Below, one piece after another: positions 35,241 to 43,987 of a stretch of 64,000 nt of DNA (position 1 is its first letter; each line of letters starts with the position of its first letter). Source of the DNA: Epilithonimonas vandammei (GTDB lineage Bacteria; Bacteroidota; Bacteroidia; Flavobacteriales; Weeksellaceae); NCBI RefSeq assembly GCF_003860525.1, contig NZ_CP034161.1, forward strand, positions 1,736,001 to 1,800,000. Direction: 5' to 3'. A program made the translations under genes and the position numbers. The notes beneath the pieces are model-generated. The model was not told the origin of the DNA and searched no databases. It saw only the letters and a program-made list of their open reading frames with translations.

Positions 35241-36233
35241 TTATTCTTGTCTTTTTGTGTAATGCTTGATGAAATTTACTATTTTTTGTGCTATGTCATT
35301 AGCATCTTCCGAATTGATATTATTAAAGGTATGGTTGGCATTGTGTACTAGAAAATACTGATGCTTGATTTTATGATCTTGAAGCTTTTCAACCAAATGT
35401 TCAGATTGCCTCACATCTACAACATCATCTTGATTTCCGTGAAATATTAATGTCGGAACGGTGTGTTTGGTAACATAATTCGCTGGCGAGAGCTTTCTGA
35501 GAGGTTTTATTGCTTCATATTTCTGTTTTTCCACATCAAAGCCTGTAAGCTCCAATATTTTTTTATTTCTGGTTTTATGAGTTTTTGGATAATAAAACTT
35601 AAACCATTTCTGAATAACAGGATGGGCATCTGTACGGAAAAGTTCATTCAGATCTGTGGGACCGTAAAAATCGATTGCATAGTGGAGTAGTGGAAGATTT
35701 TGTAAGCTGTTATTATTTTGCATATAAGCCGTAAGCATCGCTAGATGTGCACCAGAAGAACCGCCCCAGATTCCTATGTTTTCTATATCTAAATTATATA
35801 CTTCGCTTTTGTTTGTAACCCATTTTAAAACATCTTTAATGTCCTGTAGGCTTCTGTCCAGGTGATTTTGAGAATTGATATTGGTGAAGTCTGCGCTGAT
35901 GACTGTGTACTGATTTTGGAGTAGCTTATTTAGAACATATGCACGGAATTTATACGTAATCATTTCCTTACTACCCATAGACCAAGCGCCACCATGGATG
36001 TATATTACAACAGGTAACTTTTTACCGGTTGATTTTTTTGGCTGATAGATGTCCAATTTCAAAGGGATATTTTCTGGGGTGTTTTTATAAATAATATCCC
36101 GATGCAAATTATAGTTTAGTGCTGGCTTTGGTAAACTGACATTTGAATTAATAGTTTTAAGGCTTAGTTTGTAGCTTAGGATACTCAGAATAATTAAGGA
36201 AACAACAAGTAGGATACTATATTTTACGTTCAT
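35241..36233 (-). CDS. Alpha/beta hydrolase (BD-FAE/acetyl-esterase-like), membrane-anchored
   Basis: 330 residues. An N-terminal hydrophobic segment (ILLVVSLIILSILSYKLS) acts as signal anchor. The oxyanion motif is YIHGGAWSMGS (about residue 85), the nucleophile lies in IWGGSSGAHLAML, DVVDVRQS holds the likely Asp and HNANHTF the His. The arrangement is that of BD-FAE and the hormone-sensitive lipase-like group, which remove acyl groups from sugars or small esters. The start at 36233 (MNVKYS) is chosen because the membrane segment follows at once. One base separates its stop from the decayed esterase. Confidence 0.88.
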   Translation of the reverse strand: MNVKYSILLVVSLIILSILSYKLSLKTINSNVSLPKPALNYNLHRDIIYKNTPENIPLKLDIYQPKKSTGKKLPVVIYIHGGAWSMGSKEMITYKFRAYVLNKLLQNQYTVISADFTNINSQNHLDRSLQDIKDVLKWVTNKSEVYNLDIENIGIWGGSSGAHLAMLTAYMQNNNSLQNLPLLHYAIDFYGPTDLNELFRTDAHPVIQKWFKFYYPKTHKTRNKKILELTGFDVEKQKYEAIKPLRKLSPANYVTKHTVPTLIFHGNQDDVVDVRQSEHLVEKLQDHKIKHQYFLVHNANHTFNNINSEDANDIAQKIVNFIKHYTKRQE

Positions 36234-36391
36234 CAAAGATTTATTGCGTATCAAATATGAAAAATATGTCTAAAATGTGGATGTATAAAAAAAATGTTTT
36301 TTGTTCATCTTTTAAAGTCTATCTTTTGTAAATTTGAAACGCTTTTTGGGAAAATTAACCCCAAAGAAATTAATAAAAATCTATTTTAGTA

Positions 36392-37690
36392 ATGACAACA
36401 AAATACGAAAAGATCCCAAGCTCATTGTTTGTAAAAAACCGAAAAAAGTTTGCAGAAAAACTACTTCCAAAATCTCTGGCGATTTTTAACTCCAACGATA
36501 TCTATCCCATCAGTGCAGATTCTACAATGCCCTTTCAGCAGCACCGTGATATTTTTTATTTAAGTGGTGTAGATCAGGAAGAGAGTATTCTTGTAATTTT
36601 TCCTGATGCTTATCTGGAAGAGAACAGGGAGATTTTGTTTGTACGTGAAACGAATGATCATATTGCAGTTTGGGAAGGAGAAAAGCTTTCTAAAGATCAG
36701 GCTTATGAATTGTCAGGTATTAAAACGGTGTACTGGCTCAGTGACTTCGAAAAAGTTTTTAAAAACTTGATGTACGAAGCAGAAAATGTTTATCTCAACA
36801 AAAATGAACATTATAGAAATTCCGTAGAAACAGAACTGAGGGAAGATCGTTTCATCAAGAAAGTGCAGACAGATTTTCCGCTGCACAATTATAAAAGGAG
36901 TAACCCAATTCTCCAGCACTTGAGAAGCATCAAGGAACCAGAAGAGTTAGCTTTGATTCAAAATGCTTGTAATATTACCGAAAAGGGAATCAGAAGATTA
37001 TTAGCTTTTATCAAACCAGGCGTATGGGAATACGAAATTGAAGCTGAACTGATTCACGAATTTGTAAAAAACAGAAGCCGGGGATTTGCTTACACACCAA
37101 TTATCGCTAGTGGAAATAATTCAATCGTTCTCCACTATATTGCTAATAACCAGCAAACTAAAGATGGTGATTTGATTCTTTTGGATGTTGGTGCAGAATA
37201 TGCGAATTACTCCAGCGATTTGACGCGAACAATTCCCGTAAACGGAAAGTTTACTGCCAGACAAAAAGAAATCTATAATGCCGTATTAAGATGTAAAATT
37301 GAAGCAGAGGATCGTCTGGTAGCAGGAAATAACTGGTACAGATTCCACAAAGAAATGGGAGAGGTGTACACTTCAGAATTGCTTCAATTAGGATTAATTG
37401 ACAAAGCTGATATTCAGAACGAAGACCCAAAATGGCCTGCTTACAAAAAATATATGATGCACGGAACTTCCCACCATATGGGATTAGACACGCACGATTA
37501 TGGAATCTTAACCGATGATTTTGTAGAGAATATGGTGTTCACAAACGAACCTGGTTTCTATATTGCGGCAGAAGGATTTGGAGTTAGAATTGAGGACGAC
37601 TATGTAATCCAGTCTTCAGGAAAACCATTTAACTTGATGGCGAATATACCGATCACCGTGGAAGAAATTGAGGATGTGATGAATTCTTAA
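36392..37690 (+). CDS. pepP: Xaa-Pro aminopeptidase (aminopeptidase P)
   Basis: 432 residues. Removes the N-terminal residue before a proline. The N-terminal creatinase-like domain occupies residues 1-170. The pita-bread catalytic domain follows with the dimetal ligands: Asp in LLDVGAEYANYSSDLTR (two Asp), His in HGTSHHMGLD, Glu in NEPGFYI and Glu in VRIEDDYVI. Full family length. It is convergent with the esterase at 37761, and a shared terminator lies between them. Confidence 0.93.
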   Translation: MTTKYEKIPSSLFVKNRKKFAEKLLPKSLAIFNSNDIYPISADSTMPFQQHRDIFYLSGVDQEESILVIFPDAYLEENREILFVRETNDHIAVWEGEKLSKDQAYELSGIKTVYWLSDFEKVFKNLMYEAENVYLNKNEHYRNSVETELREDRFIKKVQTDFPLHNYKRSNPILQHLRSIKEPEELALIQNACNITEKGIRRLLAFIKPGVWEYEIEAELIHEFVKNRSRGFAYTPIIASGNNSIVLHYIANNQQTKDGDLILLDVGAEYANYSSDLTRTIPVNGKFTARQKEIYNAVLRCKIEAEDRLVAGNNWYRFHKEMGEVYTSELLQLGLIDKADIQNEDPKWPAYKKYMMHGTSHHMGLDTHDYGILTDDFVENMVFTNEPGFYIAAEGFGVRIEDDYVIQSSGKPFNLMANIPITVEEIEDVMNS

Positions 37691-37710
37691 AAATAAATTA
37701 TGCACAAAAA

Positions 37711-37742
37711 ACCCCGATAATTTTGCAATTATCGGGATTTTT
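37711..37742. terminator. Bidirectional terminator between pepP and the convergent esterase
   Basis: CCCGATAATT-TTGC-AATTATCGGG (37713-37736) is flanked by A before and T after, so it can work on both strands. Confidence 0.85.
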
Positions 37743-37760
37743 GTTTTTATTAAGTTCTGA

Positions 37761-38399
37761 TTATTTCTTGAAGAACTCCATTAGGTCAAGATAATTTTTC
37801 TGGTTCACACCGTGGCCGGACATATATTCTCTAAACGAAAAATAAGCACTTAAATCATATAAAAGGTCGGCTGCTTTTCGTCCCCATTCCAAAGGTATCA
37901 CAGCATCTTCTGTTCCGTGCGAAATAAAGAAACGCATGTTTTCGTACTTCTTTTTATTTCTATCAATGTTGTTCAGAAGTTTCCCTTCGGGATAGGAACT
38001 GAGACAAGCCACTTTCGAGAACAGATCTGGATATTGTAATGCCAAAGAATAAGCAATCATTCCACCTTGGCTAAAACCACAAAGATGCGTTTTGTTATCC
38101 GTCAATCCGTATCGGTTTGTGACGCCCATTATGTTTTCCAAAACGAGTTTTACAGCTTCGTTTGCTTCATTTTCGTCTACAAAATTTTCAGCATTATTGA
38201 AATCGATATCAAACCAAGCATAGCCTCCATAACTGGAATCTTTCGGCGCTCGGAAACTGATAACCAACCAATCTTCCGGCAAAGTTGGAACAAAACTGAA
38301 AAGGTCTTCTTCATTACTTCCATAACCGTGAAGCAAAAATAAAACGGGCGTTTCTGGGGTGATATTTTGAGGTTCTCTCACGAGATATTGTAAATCCAT
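37761..38399 (-). CDS. Alpha/beta hydrolase of the phospholipase/carboxylesterase family
   Basis: 212 residues, cytoplasmic, without signal peptide. LFLLHGYGSNEEDLF holds the oxyanion turn, LCGFSQGGMIAYSLA the nucleophile Ser (GFSQG), HGTEDAVIP the Asp and SGHGVNQ the His. This is the catalytic triad of bacterial carboxylesterase/lysophospholipase-type (Abhydrolase_2) enzymes. The substrate is not predictable from sequence. It shares the 37711-37742 terminator with pepP. Confidence 0.9.
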   Translation of the reverse strand: MDLQYLVREPQNITPETPVLFLLHGYGSNEEDLFSFVPTLPEDWLVISFRAPKDSSYGGYAWFDIDFNNAENFVDENEANEAVKLVLENIMGVTNRYGLTDNKTHLCGFSQGGMIAYSLALQYPDLFSKVACLSSYPEGKLLNNIDRNKKKYENMRFFISHGTEDAVIPLEWGRKAADLLYDLSAYFSFREYMSGHGVNQKNYLDLMEFFKK

Positions 38400-38450
38400 T
38401 TTGCAAAGATAATTAACAGATTTCAGAATTTTGAAAAGTTTTTATCTATA

Positions 38451-38622
38451 AGAGCCTGTTTAAATTTGTATCAGAAATAATTTTATAACCACATAGACAC
38501 ATAGTTTTTGGAAAAATAAGAGAAAAAATAGTAAATATTGTACTTCTATTTTTTCTTTTGTGCAATTAATCTTGAGTTTTTCTATGTGACTATGTGGTTT
38601 TAATTATTTTTAAACAGGCTCT
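38451..38622. repeat. MITE-like palindromic repeat (172 bp)
   Basis: Perfect 14-bp terminal inverted repeats, AGAGCCTGTTTAAA (38451-38464) and TTTAAACAGGCTCT (38609-38622). Inner complementary blocks extend them: ACCACATAGACACATAG against CTATGTGACTATGTGGT, and AAAAATAAGAGAAAAAATAG against matching T-rich DNA. It can fold into one long hairpin and codes for nothing. Typical of small non-autonomous elements; no certain target duplication is visible. Confidence 0.75.
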
Positions 38623-38675
38623 AAGTTTTGTGTTTCTGTAAAAACCGTATTTTAGCACCACGAAAAATTTCTAAA

Positions 38676-39626
38676 ATGGATAAAATACCTAGTGTAGACC
38701 TGCGTGATTTCCTTTCGGACAACCCGGAACGCAAACAGAAATTTGTAAATGAAATCGGAAAAGCTTACGAAGAAATTGGTTTTGTTGCCTTAAAAGGACA
38801 TTTCCTAGACGACAAACTCGTAGACGATCTTTATGGAGAAGTCAAAAACTTCTTTGAACTCCCAATAGAAACAAAACTGAAGTACGAGATTCCAGGAATT
38901 GGAGGACAACGTGGTTATGTTGGTTTTGGAAAAGAAACTGCAAAAGGCTTTAAAAAAGGAGATTTGAAAGAATTTTGGCATTTCGGACAGTATGTTTCGG
39001 ATGATTCAAAATACAAAAGCGAATATCCTGACAACGTCATTGTAGAGGAACTTCCTAAATTTAATGAAGTTGGTAAAGAAACTTACCAAATGCTAGAGAA
39101 AACAGGGAAATATGTTTTGAGAGCTTTGGCTTTGTATCTAGATTTGGATGAATTTTATTTTGATGATAAAATCGCGGAAGGAAATTCTATCCTTAGACCA
39201 ATCCATTACCCGCCAATTACAGAAGAACCAGATGATGCGGTAAGAGCAGCTGCTCACGGAGATATCAATTTGATTACACTTTTGATGGGTTCACAAGGAA
39301 AAGGACTTCAGGTTCAGAACCACAAAGGTGAATGGATTGATGCGATTGCAGAACCCGATGAGTTGATGATTAACGTTGGCGATATGTTGTCAAGACATAC
39401 GAATAATAAATTGAAATCGACAATTCACAGAGTGGTCAATCCACCAAGAGAATTATGGGGGACTTCAAGATATTCGATTCCATTTTTTATGCATCCTGTA
39501 AGCGAAATGTCGCTGAATGCACTAGAAAACTGTGTAGATGAAAATCATCCTAAACTGTATGAAGATACAACAGCAGGGGAGTTTTTAAGAGAAAGATTGA
39601 TTGAATTAGGTTTGATAAAAATCTAA
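38676..39626 (+). CDS. Isopenicillin N synthase-like 2OG-Fe(II) oxygenase
   Basis: 316 residues from ATG 38676. An upstream ATG would add a tail encoded by the MITE edge. The N-terminal DIOX_N domain shows IPSVDLRDFLSDNP and GFVALKGHF. In the C-terminal jelly roll, HGDINLITLL supplies His and Asp for iron, STIHRVVNP the distal His, and RYSIPFFMHP the 2-oxoglutarate-binding Arg. The substrate is unknown; such enzymes hydroxylate or desaturate small molecules. A strong terminator follows. Confidence 0.88.
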   Translation: MDKIPSVDLRDFLSDNPERKQKFVNEIGKAYEEIGFVALKGHFLDDKLVDDLYGEVKNFFELPIETKLKYEIPGIGGQRGYVGFGKETAKGFKKGDLKEFWHFGQYVSDDSKYKSEYPDNVIVEELPKFNEVGKETYQMLEKTGKYVLRALALYLDLDEFYFDDKIAEGNSILRPIHYPPITEEPDDAVRAAAHGDINLITLLMGSQGKGLQVQNHKGEWIDAIAEPDELMINVGDMLSRHTNNKLKSTIHRVVNPPRELWGTSRYSIPFFMHPVSEMSLNALENCVDENHPKLYEDTTAGEFLRERLIELGLIKI

Positions 39627-39648
39627 TAGAAATTTATATTTAAAACAA

Positions 39649-39678
39649 AAATACCGTTGAAAGCTCAACGGTATTTTT
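39649..39678 (+). terminator. Terminator of the 2OG oxygenase gene
   Basis: AATACCGTTGA-AAGC-TCAACGGTATT stem followed by TTTGTTTT. Confidence 0.9.
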
Positions 39679-39712
39679 GTTTTCTGATTTGCAAAATCAA
39701 TTCAACAATCAA

Positions 39713-39743
39713 AAAAATAGGCTAGACCAAATGCCCAGCCTAA
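39713..39743 (-). terminator. Terminator of the desaturase gene
   Basis: On the minus strand TAGGCT ... AGCCTA (39719-39742) precedes a run of seven T. Confidence 0.75.
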
Positions 39744-39758
39744 ATATTTATTTTAAAA

Positions 39759-40511
39759 TTAAATTTCTCTTTTTACAACTGCGACAGGATTCAATTTGAT
39801 TAATTTCATCTTGTCTAGAAGAATCATAATGCAATAAGTAACGTCAATTTCGTGCCATCTTACCCCTCCGAAGTTCGCTCTTCCGCCGTGTTTGTGGTGA
39901 TTATTATGGTAAGCTTCGCCCATCATTAACCAATCAAATCTTAACAGATTTTTGGAAGTATCAGACACTTTGAAGTTCACATATCCGTAGATGTGACCAA
40001 ACCAATTGATGATCACACCGTGGATTGGCGCCATCATATAAGCCACCGGTAACAAAAGCCATTGCCACCAGGCGGTTGCAAAGAAATAGAAAAACAAGGT
40101 GTACAAAACGGCCCAGCCAATTCTGGAAGCCCAGGAACTTGCAAATCTGTCAAAGCTTTTCCATTGCGGAACATTTTTGGTGAATTTGTCTTCTATTTTT
40201 GCTTTTTGCTCATTGATTTGTTGGTAGATTTTTTTAGTTCTCCACATCATTGCAAAAAGATTCGCATCGTATTTTGGGGAATGTGGGTCTTTTTCTGTAT
40301 CTGCATAAGCGTGATGCAATCTGTGCATTACGCCGTAGCCATAAGCTGAAAGATAATTGGAACCTTGGGTGATCCAAGTCAAAACATAACATAATTTCTC
40401 ACCAAATTTTGACATCTTGAACGTTTGATGCGCTGCATAACGGTGAAGAAAAAACGTCTGAAAAAATAATCCTGAGTACCAAAGTACTATGATAAAAATG
40501 ATAACTGCCAT
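39759..40511 (-). CDS. Acyl-CoA/fatty acid desaturase (delta-9 type)
   Basis: 250 residues, a membrane di-iron enzyme that puts a double bond into acyl chains and so tunes membrane fluidity. The three His boxes are FLHRYAAH (about residue 24), MHRLHHAYADTEKDPHS (about 62) and AYHNNHHKHGG (about 202). Four hydrophobic segments surround them, including VIIFIIVLWYSGLFFQTFF and LYTLFFYFFATAWWQWLLL. It is short but complete for the bacterial stearoyl-CoA-desaturase-like group, and lies 39 bp downstream of tyrS. Confidence 0.93.
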   Translation of the reverse strand: MAVIIFIIVLWYSGLFFQTFFLHRYAAHQTFKMSKFGEKLCYVLTWITQGSNYLSAYGYGVMHRLHHAYADTEKDPHSPKYDANLFAMMWRTKKIYQQINEQKAKIEDKFTKNVPQWKSFDRFASSWASRIGWAVLYTLFFYFFATAWWQWLLLPVAYMMAPIHGVIINWFGHIYGYVNFKVSDTSKNLLRFDWLMMGEAYHNNHHKHGGRANFGGVRWHEIDVTYCIMILLDKMKLIKLNPVAVVKREI

Positions 40512-40550
40512 TATAAAAAATGTAATTGAACTAATTAATTATTTGTGAAT

Positions 40551-41846
40551 TTAGATTCCTTTTACAATGAAATAATTTTTCTTTCCTTTTTGAAGAAGGA
40601 GAAATTTTCCATCAATTAAATCACTTTCGGAAACCGAGAAATCTTCTCCAACTTTGGTTTTATTGACAGAAATAGAGTTCCCGGCTAATTCTCTTTTAGC
40701 CTCACCTTTAGATTTTAAGAAACCAGATTTTTCAGAAATCAAATCTACAATATTGCTTCCGACAACTTCTGATTTTGAAATCTCTTTTTGAGGAACACCA
40801 TCAAAAACCTGAAGGAATAATTCTTCATCAAGACTTATTAAATCCTCAGCAGTTGATTGTCCGAAAAGAATCTGAGAAGCTTTCAAAGCTTTTTCATATT
40901 CTGCTTGTCCGTGAACCCAAACGGTTACTTCTTCCGCCAGTTTTTTCTGAAGTTTTCTTTCGTGAGCTGCGGTTTTATGTTCTTCAATCAAAGCTTCAAT
41001 TTTTTCTTTTGGAAGGAATGTGTAGAACTTGATGAATCTTTCTGCATCAGAATCAGTGGCATTCAACCAGAATTGGTAGAATTTGTAAGGTGAAGTTTTC
41101 TTTGCATCCAACCAATAATTTTCACCACTTTCAGACTTTCCGAACTTGGATCCATCCGCTTTTGTAATCAAAGGAACTGTTAAAGCATAAGCTTCTCCCT
41201 GAGCTTTTCTTCGGATTAATTCTGTTCCGGTTGTGATATTTCCCCACTGATCAGAACCCCCCATTTGAAGCTTCACACCATCGTTTTGGTAAAGGTGAAG
41301 GTAATCATAGCCTTGTAAAAGCTGGTAAGTAAACTCTGTAAAACTCATTCCGTCAACTCCAGAATCTCCGGAGAAACGTTTTTTTACAGAATCTTTTGCC
41401 ATCATATAATTCACAGTGATGTGTTTTCCAATATTCTTAGCAAAATCCAGGAAAGTAAAATTCTTCATCCAATCGTAATTGTTGACAAGAATGGCTTTGT
41501 TATCGCCTTCTCCATCAAATTCTAAGAATCTGGATAATTGATTTTTCAGACAATCCACATAATAGAGTAGTGTTTCTTCGCTCAAAAGATTACGTTCCGC
41601 AGATTTTCCAGAAGGGTCACCAATCATTCCTGTTGCGCCTCCAACCAAAGCAATCGGCTGATGACCGTGCTGCTGGAAATGGGCAAGAATTTTGATTTGG
41701 ATAAGGCTTCCGATATGCAAAGAATCCGCAGTTGGGTCAAACCCAATGTAAGCTTTTGTCATCTCTTTATCCAGTTGTTCCTCCGTTCCCGGCGTCATAT
41801 CAGAAAAAAGTCCGCGCCATTTTAGCTCCTCTATAAATGCATCCAT
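40551..41846 (-). CDS. tyrS: Tyrosine-tRNA ligase
   Basis: 431 residues. Charges tRNA-Tyr. The class I signature HIGS appears in [15 protein letters not shown] (about residue 44), and KFGKS near residue 230 is the KMSKS-type loop. [12 protein letters not shown] binds tyrosine. The C-terminal S4 domain ([35 protein letters not shown]) recognises the tRNA. Full length for TyrRS type 1. The start ATG 41846 matches the family N-terminus. Confidence 0.97.
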   Translation of the reverse strand: MDAFIEELKWRGLFSDMTPGTEEQLDKEMTKAYIGFDPTADSLHIGSLIQIKILAHFQQHGHQPIALVGGATGMIGDPSGKSAERNLLSEETLLYYVDCLKNQLSRFLEFDGEGDNKAILVNNYDWMKNFTFLDFAKNIGKHITVNYMMAKDSVKKRFSGDSGVDGMSFTEFTYQLLQGYDYLHLYQNDGVKLQMGGSDQWGNITTGTELIRRKAQGEAYALTVPLITKADGSKFGKSESGENYWLDAKKTSPYKFYQFWLNATDSDAERFIKFYTFLPKEKIEALIEEHKTAAHERKLQKKLAEEVTVWVHGQAEYEKALKASQILFGQSTAEDLISLDEELFLQVFDGVPQKEISKSEVVGSNIVDLISEKSGFLKSKGEAKRELAGNSISVNKTKVGEDFSVSESDLIDGKFLLLQKGKKNYFIVKGI

Positions 41847-42204
41847 TGTCTTAAAAAATTTCGGACAAAGATAAGAATTACAAGTTGTAAATGGGTTTAA
41901 CTTTTAAAATTGTTGAATGTGAGATGCTATTTAGTTTCGATTAAATTAATTTAAATTGATAATACCTGTTGTGCATTTAGGAATTAAGAAACAAAAAGAT
42001 TGTTCATGTGACATGAAAGCCGTATATTTAATTGACTACCAATCGATTAAACAAATGAACAATCTTATTCAAAACTACAAAATTATTTTAGAAGAATTGA
42101 TAAATACTTGCAATCATATTTAAACTGTTTTCTCGATAATTATTCCTAACTTTGTCGTTAGCACACATTGCTAAAGGCGGCAGTGATAATGAAAATGAGC
42201 GAAG
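41847..42204. other. Intergenic region with an inverted repeat and a promoter
   Basis: 358 bp with no convincing gene; a 35-codon frame from 42013 has no support. A 12-bp inverted repeat, AAGATTGTTCAT and ATGAACAATCTT, stands near 41998 and 42056. TAACTTTG near 42147 matches the -7 consensus and could drive the gene at 42205. Confidence 0.5.
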
Positions 42205-43383
42205 ATGAATAAAAATTTAAATGAAAAAGTATGTTTAATTCTTACTTTTTTTTTCTGTTCTTTAATGTATTCACAATTGAGACCAAGTGTCATCTACGGT
42301 GATTACAATACTTATTGGACTTCCCAAGATAATTCGGCAACTTATGTTACTGCACAAGATACCAATAACCTTCTTGGGTTTACGGTTGGAGGAGTTACCT
42401 ATTCTACGGGTGTCAATAACGCAAGATTGACAGCTAATGGAGTCAGTTTTGTGAATGAAAGCTACAGATCTTTTCCAACATCAATTAATACAACTAGCAC
42501 GGCTACCAACTTTTTGATTGGTATTCCAAGGTATGTGAATGGTGTTCTTCAAGATCAAACTAATACGCCTTCCTTAAGCTGTAGTACTTCTTTAGGTTAT
42601 TATTTAAGAGATGGAATTAATGGTCTGGATTTAAGTACAGCAGTTTTCAATATTCCTAAGCAAGAATTAACTTTTTTGGTAAATGTTTTGGCTGATATTA
42701 ATCCAAATTGTATCACAGATGATATTCCTGATATTATCGTAACTCAGGTCGGTCAGCCTAGTTCAAGTTTCGATGTTTTTAAATTTACTGATGTTAATGG
42801 TAATACTGTAGGTGTTCAGAAAGATGTTAATTTTTCTTCCGTATCTCCTTCTGGAAAGGCTCTTTGGAGTTTTTATTATGCAGGCAATTGTCCACATGAT
42901 TACAATAGTGGTCCTGCTTTTTCTGGAACAACTAGGGATATTAGAATTTTAACATTCAAACTGAGTGATTTTGGAATTACAGCAACTAATTATACAAGTG
43001 CAGTAAGATTTGTACAGGTTTTATCTGGAGATAGTGATGTTGCTTTTTCGGCTTATAGTACCAATTCTTTAGTACTTTATTGCCTAGAAAATGCAATGAC
43101 ATCTGGAACAACTTCTGATACAAAAATGGGAATTACCTCTCTGGCAAGAGCAGGTTCCGAGACTGGTTCTGATAACTGGCCAATGGTAAGAAATGGAGGT
43201 TATATTGCATTGGAATCTAATAAGAAACCTTTTGTTATTAGCAGAGTTAGTACAGCAGGTCTTGCTAATATTACTAAGCCGGTTGAAGGTATGATGGTGT
43301 ATGATACAACTGAAAACTGTTTGAAAGTTTACGTGAGCGCAGCGGTTGGATGGAAGTGTTTCAATAAAAAAACTTGTCCGTAA
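42205..43383 (+). CDS. Exported hypothetical protein with C-terminal EGMMVYDTT domain
   Basis: 392 residues with a signal peptide (VCLILTFFFCSLMYSQ). The rest is Ser/Thr/Asn-rich and predicted beta-rich, suggesting a surface protein. Near the C-terminus, KPVEGMMVYDTTENCLKVY and WKCFN form a short module common at the ends of Flavobacteriia surface proteins. No enzyme motif or classical T9SS sorting domain is visible. The next gene starts 3 bp after the stop and ends in a related module, so the two probably act together. Confidence 0.7.
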   Translation: MNKNLNEKVCLILTFFFCSLMYSQLRPSVIYGDYNTYWTSQDNSATYVTAQDTNNLLGFTVGGVTYSTGVNNARLTANGVSFVNESYRSFPTSINTTSTATNFLIGIPRYVNGVLQDQTNTPSLSCSTSLGYYLRDGINGLDLSTAVFNIPKQELTFLVNVLADINPNCITDDIPDIIVTQVGQPSSSFDVFKFTDVNGNTVGVQKDVNFSSVSPSGKALWSFYYAGNCPHDYNSGPAFSGTTRDIRILTFKLSDFGITATNYTSAVRFVQVLSGDSDVAFSAYSTNSLVLYCLENAMTSGTTSDTKMGITSLARAGSETGSDNWPMVRNGGYIALESNKKPFVISRVSTAGLANITKPVEGMMVYDTTENCLKVYVSAAVGWKCFNKKTCP

Positions 43384-43385
43384 TA

Positions 43386-43919
43386 ATGAAAAAGATTTTA
43401 AGTGTTTTGTTGTTTACAATTTGTAAACTCAGTTTTTCGCAGGTCATAATTGGAGATAATGTTGGTACAGCTACGGATAAGACTTCTGTTCTTTTAGAGT
43501 TTTCCAGCACTCAGAATAAAGGAATTATTCTTCCTTACATTACAGATAAAACAGGACTGAATACGCCAGGAAGCATGATCCTGAATGCAACTACACCCAC
43601 TGCTGCCAAAGTAGAATATTACAACGGTACTACTTGGGTTGATTTGAGCATTCAGACTGCTAATGTTTCTTCATATTTAGGAATTCAGCCAACTGCCAAA
43701 GAAAATACCAATGCTAAAGTTGTTATTGGTGCTAATACTTCTGCAGCAGACGGAATTTTGGTTTTAGAATCTACTACCAAAGCTATGGTTTTACCAACCG
43801 TTTCTTCTTACAAAAATATTATCAATCCTGCGCCAGGAATGATGGTTTTGCTGAATAATGGAGGAATCAAAACACTGGCTTTTTATAACGGAAATCAATG
43901 GAGTTTTTGGAGTTATTAA
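43386..43919 (+). CDS. Exported hypothetical protein
   Basis: 177 residues from ATG 43386, giving a signal peptide (MKKILSVLLFTICKLSFSQ). An ATG 12 nt upstream would overlap the preceding stop. It contains two degenerate beta units (TDKTSVLLEFSSTQNKGIIL and DGILVLESTTKAMVLP) and ends NPAPGMMVLLNNGGIKTLAF, NGNQWSFW, echoing the EGMMVYD module of its neighbour. The function is unknown. It is cotranscribed with the preceding gene. Confidence 0.7.
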   Translation: MKKILSVLLFTICKLSFSQVIIGDNVGTATDKTSVLLEFSSTQNKGIILPYITDKTGLNTPGSMILNATTPTAAKVEYYNGTTWVDLSIQTANVSSYLGIQPTAKENTNAKVVIGANTSAADGILVLESTTKAMVLPTVSSYKNIINPAPGMMVLLNNGGIKTLAFYNGNQWSFWSY

Positions 43920-43987
43920 TAATTTCAAACCTTTTATTTTATTTTTTCTAAAGTTGATTTGAATATTAATCACGTAACTTTGTACGC

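Noticed and set aside
42150-42190. GTTAGCACACATTGCTAAAGGCGGCAG, resembling half of an attC-like arm
   Set aside because: No matching second arm or box nearby; too short to separate from chance.
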